64,000 bases of DNA from Phragmites australis (taxonomy: Eukaryota; Streptophyta; Magnoliopsida; Poales; Poaceae). The position numbers and the translations under genes are program-made. Below are positions 58,801-64,000 of this stretch, piece by piece. How positions within the stretch are numbered: position 1 is the stretch's first letter; each line of letters opens with the position of its first letter. Under the pieces are notes generated by a model. The model searched no databases and was not told the DNA's origin. It saw only the letters and a program-made list of their open reading frames with translations. The stretch covers positions 18,049,501 to 18,113,500 of the forward strand of contig NC_084942.1 in the NCBI RefSeq assembly GCF_958298935.1, given 5' to 3'.

Positions 58801-58914
58801 CTTGCATTCCGCTATTATGGTTCTTTTTCACATGCTCAAGCGCATCGGTGCTGTGACGTAAAGCTTGATTTTCGAGAGGCTTGCCGTATCCAATCAGTCA
58901 TCCACGTCTTGTAG
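55870..58914 (+). pseudogene. Gypsy pol (PR-RT-RNaseH-IN), decayed
   Basis: In order: a protease start (LVDSGSSH, about 55876), an RT linker (56190-56471), RT palm (56587-56940, with FPSLDLRAGYHQIRM), RNase H (57124-57429, with MVEMDASDNGIRAVLMQ), integrase zinc-finger region and core (57559-58200) and a C-terminal piece (58522-58914) with FEALYGHA, GDWVYLKLQPY and CRIQSVIHVL, typical of grass chromoviruses. Stops and shifts separate the blocks. The RT active-site block reads FINDILIY, so the first of the two catalytic Asp residues is Asn. No functional polyprotein is encoded. Confidence 0.9.
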
Positions 58915-59294
58915 CTGCGGAAGGCGCTTCCTCCAATGATAATGGTGCAAGATCAATTGCCCACACAGCTGACAAAAGATGATACTCCACCTATGCCTGA
59001 GAAGATCATGCAATGACGCTTGCATCAACATGGCTCCAAGGCTACAGTTTCAAATACACCCTCGTGACATCAATGTGGCTGACAGAAGATCGATCAAATG
59101 CTGGTGCAGTGGACGAGACAACGTGACTGGCAAAAGATTGATCAACGCTTGCATCAATGTGGCTGACAGAAGATCGATCAAGTGCTGATGCAGTGGACGG
59201 GACAACCGGCAACCCTCGCGACATGGGAGCAGCTATCCAAGCTCCACCACCGCTTTTAGTTGGCACCGCACCGACTTGCGGTTGAGCTGGTTCT

Positions 59295-59355
59295 GAAGGA
59301 GGAGAGGATGTCACAAGACAAGATACGACCACCACTTCATCGACTAAGGCCCAAG
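59295..59355 (+). mobile_element. Polypurine tract and truncated 3' LTR
   Basis: GAAGGAGGAGAGGA (59295-59308) is the purine tract that primes plus-strand synthesis. TGTCACAAGACAAGATACG (59309 on) repeats the 5' LTR start. Similarity stops after CCCAAG near 59355, where Copia-type sequence begins. Confidence 0.85.
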
Positions 59356-59547
59356 AAAGAAACAACCATCAAAGCATCTCATGGCATCACACTAGCACAA
59401 ATTTAATTAACTTACAAATACGAATTTAACAACTACCATACCACACATAGTTCATCACAAATAGATATATATGTTTTACATGTCCAACGGAAAGAAAGAA
59501 ACTCAAAGAGATAAACACGAGAAGATGAACAGCCTAAGAGATTACAT

Positions 59548-59560
59548 TCTCTCCCCCTTT
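59548..59560 (-). promoter_or_regulatory. Polypurine-tract-like motif
   Basis: On the minus strand AAAGGGGGAGAGA follows the extra ORF by about 40 bp. It resembles the plus-strand primer tracts of Copia elements, but no LTR follows it within the surviving sequence. Confidence 0.5.
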
Positions 59561-59602
59561 GGCATCAAGCACCAAAAAGAAAGAGAAGCATCGAATATAA
59601 AA

Positions 59603-61054
59603 CTAATCACTGTCCGCTGCGAAGTCCTCATCGCCATCATCATCGAAGCCGTCATTGTTGTCTAGAGAGCTGTCCTCGACTCCGTGCACATGTTCTTCTT
59701 CTGTCTCATCATCATCATCATCTTGGACATGAGAGGTCCCGGCTGCAGCTGATTGTGCCTCATCATACCAAGCCCAAGGGTTTTCAAATATTGCTAGTTT
59801 ACTCACTTCTTCTTCTGAGGCAAGTAGAGAGCAGGGAGGCTCAATCCTCAAGTGGGCATAAATAGCTTTCTGCCTCTCTTCTATCTTCCTCAATCTCAGG
59901 TTTGTTTTGTCCTTGTGCTCTTTGATCTTGACGGCGTTGTGAGTGCACACTTTAAAAATTGCCTTGAGAGCTCTCTTTATGAAAGATGGAGAGCTATGCG
60001 TGGAAGACATACATTGTGAAGTTTGCCTGTGAGCGCTTGGAGCTGTAGGAGGAGGTGAAGGAGGAAGTGTGGCTAATCTATTGCTCACCAGCCTCATTCT
60101 GTAAGGCTCGTGCTTCACTTCCTTGAAGAAGCTTTTCTGGGAGATTCTCTCAATCATGAACATGATGTAGGGAGCATATGGGCAGCTTCTGCTGGGAGTG
60201 TGAGATGATGTGTGAATTTCTTCCCAAATAAAATCAATCACACTAAAGGGATCTCCCTCATTGGACATCCTGGCAAGAAGATTTCTTGAAATCCCTTGTA
60301 CAACGGTGGCATCTCCACTTTTTGGAGCCAATGTGACCCTAAACAATGAGTTCATGCATTTACAGAAAGGCCTCAAGCCGATGACCATGCCATGAACTAC
60401 TCTTCCATGATCTGAATACATAAAATCCATGTCTTCTGCTAAGAGCTGATTTTCAATATGGATCTTAGTTTTCTGAGTGTCACGGATGTCAAAGCCAAAA
60501 ATATGAGTGAAGGCTCGATATGAGATTTCATACTTTTCACCTTCTATAGTCCAGGACATGGATTGGTTTTCTTCCCGGTCATACCAGATTGTAGCATAGA
60601 ATTGAGCAATTATTTCTTCACTCCAGTCATATCTCAAACCCATGATGGACTTGATTCTTTTGTGATCACAAGCTAAAATCACCTCATTAAAAGTTGGATC
60701 ATTTTTGTTGGTCATGTAGTCCCAATCAATCCATTGCATAGGAGTGATTGGCTTCTTCTTTGTAAGAATCACCATTTCATAAAAATCTGCTTGAAAGTCA
60801 CTCTAGAAACGATGATCAGATATATTCTTCACATACTAAAAATGGTCCTCATATCTCTCTTTTTTGACTCTACTTGCCCTCTTCATGTAATTAACCACTT
60901 GCTTTGGAATTTCATTGGTTGTGTGAAGTTGAATGGGTCGATGAAGCTTCAAAGGACTCAACATTGGAGCTTCTTCTTCTTCAATTTCCTTCATGATGTT
61001 GACTCCAAGAGTCAGAAGCAGTAGTTTTCCCTTTTCCTCTATCTTCCTCTGCAC
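59603..61054 (-). pseudogene. Copia post-pol accessory ORF, broken upstream
   Basis: An open 390-residue frame spans 59603-60775. The same frame continues upstream to at least 61054 through stops at 60836 and 60803, so the longer ORF is broken. Visible blocks are YDWSEEIIAQFYATIWYD, YEISYRAFTHIFGF and PYAPYIMFMIERI, then a Pro/Ser/Thr linker, a charged helix (LRLRKIEERQKAIYAHL) and an acidic tail. The first part resembles the so-called putative plant transposon protein domain. The place after pol is that of the env-like ORF of Sireviruses, but I see no signal peptide or membrane segment, so an envelope function is not supported. Confidence 0.6.
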
Positions 61055-61400
61055 CTCTTTCTCTACCTCTCATAGCTCGTATCTTTGATCTCCTGCGAGT
61101 TGAAGTTGTTGTGGGAACAGGCTCATTAATATGAATCCCTATAGATGAGTGAGGTACTTTCCGAACAATTGATCGAGATCAACTAAGACTGCCTCCATGG
61201 CCACTGCCATTGCTACTCTCATTTCCTTCTGTTTGATGTGGAGAAGATTGGGTAAGCGGATCAAACCTCGCTTTAGTTCTTCTTTGATAAGAGTTACCCT
61301 TGTCTCGTACCATCTTTACAAATCCTGAGACACACCAGAGGATGAACATATGAAGATACTAGAAAGATTGCTCACGAAGGAATCCATGAAATAGGCTTTT
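61055..61400 (-). other. Upstream remnant of the Copia accessory ORF
   Basis: The minus strand contains basic, Arg/Lys-rich coding-like pieces (about 61055-61110) and a Ser-rich stretch, probably the N-terminal part of the accessory ORF, with stops. Limits and start codon cannot be set. Confidence 0.3.
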
Positions 61401-61419
61401 GCAGAAAAATTCACTAACC

Positions 61420-62030
61420 TGGAGTATCCAGGTGAACCCGGATACTCCAGGTAACCCGACTTCGTAGCAAGAATTTAGGGTTTGAGAGATTGGAGCATGG
61501 CATTGTGATATCCTTTGAGTATGTAACACTATGATGTAAATGAAGCATATCTACCAAAGGAATCGAACTCTAGATCGAGGATTTGAGAGATCGGGTGAAA
61601 GAGTTCTTGAAGTACCTTTTTAGGGAAAAAAAATACCACCAACGATCGATCCGGAGGAACCCCGGAGAATCTGTCCTAGAGTTGAGGTTGATTTGAAGAA
61701 AGACTTGCAAAATCCTTGGAGGATGCTTGAAATCGCCAAAGGAGGCTTTTCACGGTGAGAGAGATGAAAGAGGTGTTTTTGGGGATGAATAGGAGGTGTG
61801 CTGCTCGGGGAAGGATAAAGAGCCTAGATGACCCAGAGTATCCGGCCTGACCCGAAGACTCCGGGTTGGAGTTAGGCACGAGATAGAGACTCCTTCCCGG
61901 AGGCTGAACCAGACCCTCCGGGTTGAGTGACAGGACCCGGAGTATCCGGGTGAACCCAGAGACTCTAGGTTCTATCAACTCAACAGAAAAAGAATTAGTC
62001 GTCTAGAATCTGGATACTCCAGGTTCTGGA
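61420..62030. repeat. CGGAGTATCCGGG motif block in the Copia spacer
   Basis: Around ten variants of CCGGAGTATCCGGGTGAACC or CCTGGAGTATCC are spread between pol and the accessory ORF. They match the motif cluster at 4120-4640. The minus-strand frame 61676-61978 that reads through them is compositional. Confidence 0.6.
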
Positions 62031-62281
62031 ACTTGAAAGGATTGAATTTTTGAGCTGAGATTTTATGGAGAATTTTGAGAGAAGGATTGTTGGACATATA
62101 AGAATTTCTTACCACTTATGATCAGCCAACAAACAATAGTACATAACAATGATCACAAGTAGCAAGCTATGATCAAAAGATCAAGAATCAAATGATTTTT
62201 GAAAATAGCAAACAAGGAGATTTTTGCAAAAGTCTAGCTACCAAAACTATAAAGCTAGAACAGTCAATTGCATGTATCATA

Positions 62282-64000
62282 TCAAGCCACGTTAAAAGAA
62301 TCGAGGATATTTAGCTCATTTCTCAACTCGCAAAACCTTTGCTCATCAAGTAGCTTTGTGAGGATATCGGCTAGTTGTTTTTCGGTTCTCACATGGTGAA
62401 TATCGATATCCCCTTTTATTGAGTGATCTCGTAGGAAGTGGTGACGGATGTCTATGTTTTTGGTTCTTGAGTGTTGCACGAGATTATTGGTTATTTTGAT
62501 GGTACTCTCATTATCACACAAAAGTAGGACTTTAGACATGTTGTAGCCATAATCTTTCAATGTTTGCCTCATCCAAAGAAGTTGAGCACAACAAGCACCC
62601 GCGGCAACATATTTGGCTTCAGCGGTGGATAGGGCTATGAAATTTTGTTTCTTTAGAGACCAAGACACCAAGAACCTACCCAAGAAGTGGCAAGTCCTTG
62701 AGGTGCTCTTCCTATCCACCTTGCAACCGGCATAATCGGAATCCGAATAGCCATAAAGATCAAAGGATGAACCTTTAGGATACTATAAGCCAAGGTAAGG
62801 GGTTTGAACCAAATATGTAAGAATCCTCTTAACGGCCACTAAATGACACTCTTTTGGAGCGTCTTGAAATCTTGCACATATGCACACACTAAGCATAATA
62901 TCGGGCCTAGATGCACAAAGGTAAAGTAAAGAATCAATCATGGAGCGATATACCTTTTGATCCACGGCCTTCCATCTTCATTTAAGTCAAGATGTCTATT
63001 TGCTTGCATAGGAGTCTTGATGGGTTTGGCATTCTCCATGTCAAACTTCTTGAGCATATCTTTGATGTACTTTGTTTGACATATGAAGGTTCCTTCCTTA
63101 AATTGTTTAATTTAAAATCCTAGGAAGTATTTCAACTCTCCCATCATTGACATCTCAAATCTCTTTGTCATGATCCTACTAAATTTTTCACAAAATCTTT
63201 TATTAGTAGAACCAAATATAATGTCATTGACATATATTTGGCAAACAAATAAATCATTATCTACATTTTTAGTAAAAAGAGTAGAATCGGCTTTGCCTAT
63301 TTCAAAGCCCTTTTTGACAAGAAAATCCTTAAGACATTCATACCATGCTCTAGGTGCTTGCTTAAGCCCGTAGAGCGTCTTATGGAGTTTAAACACATGA
63401 TGAGGATGTGAGGAATCTTCAAACCCGAGTGGTTGCTCCACATACACTAATTTAGAGATTGGTCCATTAAGAAAGGCACTCTTCACATCCATTTGATACA
63501 ACTTGAAATCATGGTGAGTAGCATAAGTAAGTAATATTCGAATAGATTCAAGCCTAGCTACGGGAGCATAAGTCTCACCAAAATCCAAACCTTCTATTTG
63601 TGTGAAGCCTTGAGCAACCAACCTTGCCTTGTTTCTTGTTACAATCCCATTATCATCTTGCTTATTACGAAAGACCCATTTTGTTCTAATCACATTTTGA
63701 TTAGGTCTTTCCACCAATGACCATACTTCATTTCTTTTGAAGTTGTTAAGTTCTTTTTACATGGTCATCACCCAATCTGGATCACCAAGCGCATCTTCCA
63801 CCTTCAATGGTTCCAAAAAGAAAACAAAAGAGTAGTATTCACAAAAATTTGTAATTCTACAATGAGTAGTTACCCCCTTTTGTATATCACCAAGGATATC
63901 ATCTACTGGGTGATCTCTTTGGATGTTTTGATGAACTCTTGGATGTGGCACTTGGGATTACGGTTGAATCGCTTCCACTTCATCATCATCAAGGAACTTG
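62282..64000 (-). pseudogene. Copia pol (RT-RNase H), decayed, partial
   Basis: From the right edge: 63757-63951 with HPVDDILGDIQKGVTT; 63112-63717, the RT with [27 protein letters not shown] and [13 protein letters not shown]; then 62783-62965 (LLYLCASRPDIML); and RNase H in 62282-62719 (FIALSTAEAKYVAAGACC, HVRTEKQLADILTKLLDE). A stop (TAG at about 62785) sits where relatives have Trp, and a frameshift lies near 62965. The RT active-site block reads YVNDIIFGS, with Asn for the first catalytic Asp. The N-terminal half (gag, protease, integrase) lies outside the window. Confidence 0.9.

Larger units (their letters stand above)
55583..59355 (+). mobile_element. Gypsy element copy 2, lacking 5' LTR and gag
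   Basis: The segment starts inside the gag-protease region (equal to 53105 on), continues through protease, reverse transcriptase, RNase H, integrase and C-terminal region to a polypurine tract and 47 bp of the 3' LTR, and is then cut by the Copia element. It is collinear with copy 1 at both ends. Confidence 0.87.
59356..64000 (-). mobile_element. Copia element 3' half (Sirevirus-like), runs off the window
   Basis: The minus-strand order, from the right edge, is RT, RNase H, a 1.2-kb spacer with CGGAGTATCCGGG motifs, an extra ORF and polypurine-like tracts. An additional ORF after pol and several purine tracts are features of the Sirevirus/Maximus lineage of plant Copia elements; the lineage call is inferred. 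No 3' LTR is found before the junction with the Gypsy element near 59355, so it is truncated. Confidence 0.75.

Overview
This is plant nuclear DNA, most likely from a grass (Poaceae). The three spliced host genes have GC-rich first exons and closely resemble grass and Arabidopsis proteins. The rest is a dense mosaic of grass-type transposons (CACTA, Helitron, PIF/Harbinger, MULE, Gypsy, Copia, MITE). A panicoid grass is a guess from the style of the repeats; the species cannot be fixed from this window.

Layout. 1-2130: LTR-like sequence (minus strand) split by a complete 1.16-kb non-autonomous CACTA element with AGG target-site duplications; the element carries a captured coding piece. 2131-7700: non-coding repeat, including the end of an element at 5302. 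7716-10970: decayed Helitron Rep/helicase, followed by an antisense multi-exon gene fragment (11406-12740). 13004-18404: complete 5.4-kb PIF/Harbinger element with TAA duplications, a SANT/Myb-like ORF1, an acidic small ORF and a truncated DDE transposase. 18510-22185 (+): organellar phenylalanyl-tRNA synthetase. 23883-26992 (-): mitochondrial carrier, tail-to-tail with the synthetase. 27314-38868: large Mutator-like element with decayed transposase, plant-mobile-domain gene and zinc-finger-like ORFs, itself hit by a Gypsy solo LTR. 38869-42534: intergenic DNA with a Tourist-like MITE. 42535-42606: tRNA-Pro(AGG). 43722-47719 (-): bifunctional dehydroquinate dehydratase/shikimate dehydrogenase. 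47720-50140: intergenic. 50143-59355: two rearranged pieces of one Gypsy chromovirus-like element plus a duplicated 1.1-kb non-coding block. 59356-64000 (-): 3' part of a Copia element (Sirevirus-like), running off the right edge.

Function. The host genes do not form a pathway: one charges organellar tRNA, one is a mitochondrial inner-membrane transporter, one makes shikimate for aromatic amino acids, and one is a tRNA. Two host genes have a DNA transposon very close to their 5' end: the Harbinger ends 105 bp before the synthetase ATG, and the MULE begins about 320 bp before the carrier ATG. Reconstructed exon joins keep frame through all ten, eight and ten exons of the three genes, so they look intact. 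Nearly all transposon ORFs carry stops or frameshifts.

I see no clear new biological system. The most unusual items are the accessory ORFs in the Harbinger and MULE elements, the transposons beside gene 5' ends, the captured gene fragments, and the rearranged Gypsy block.
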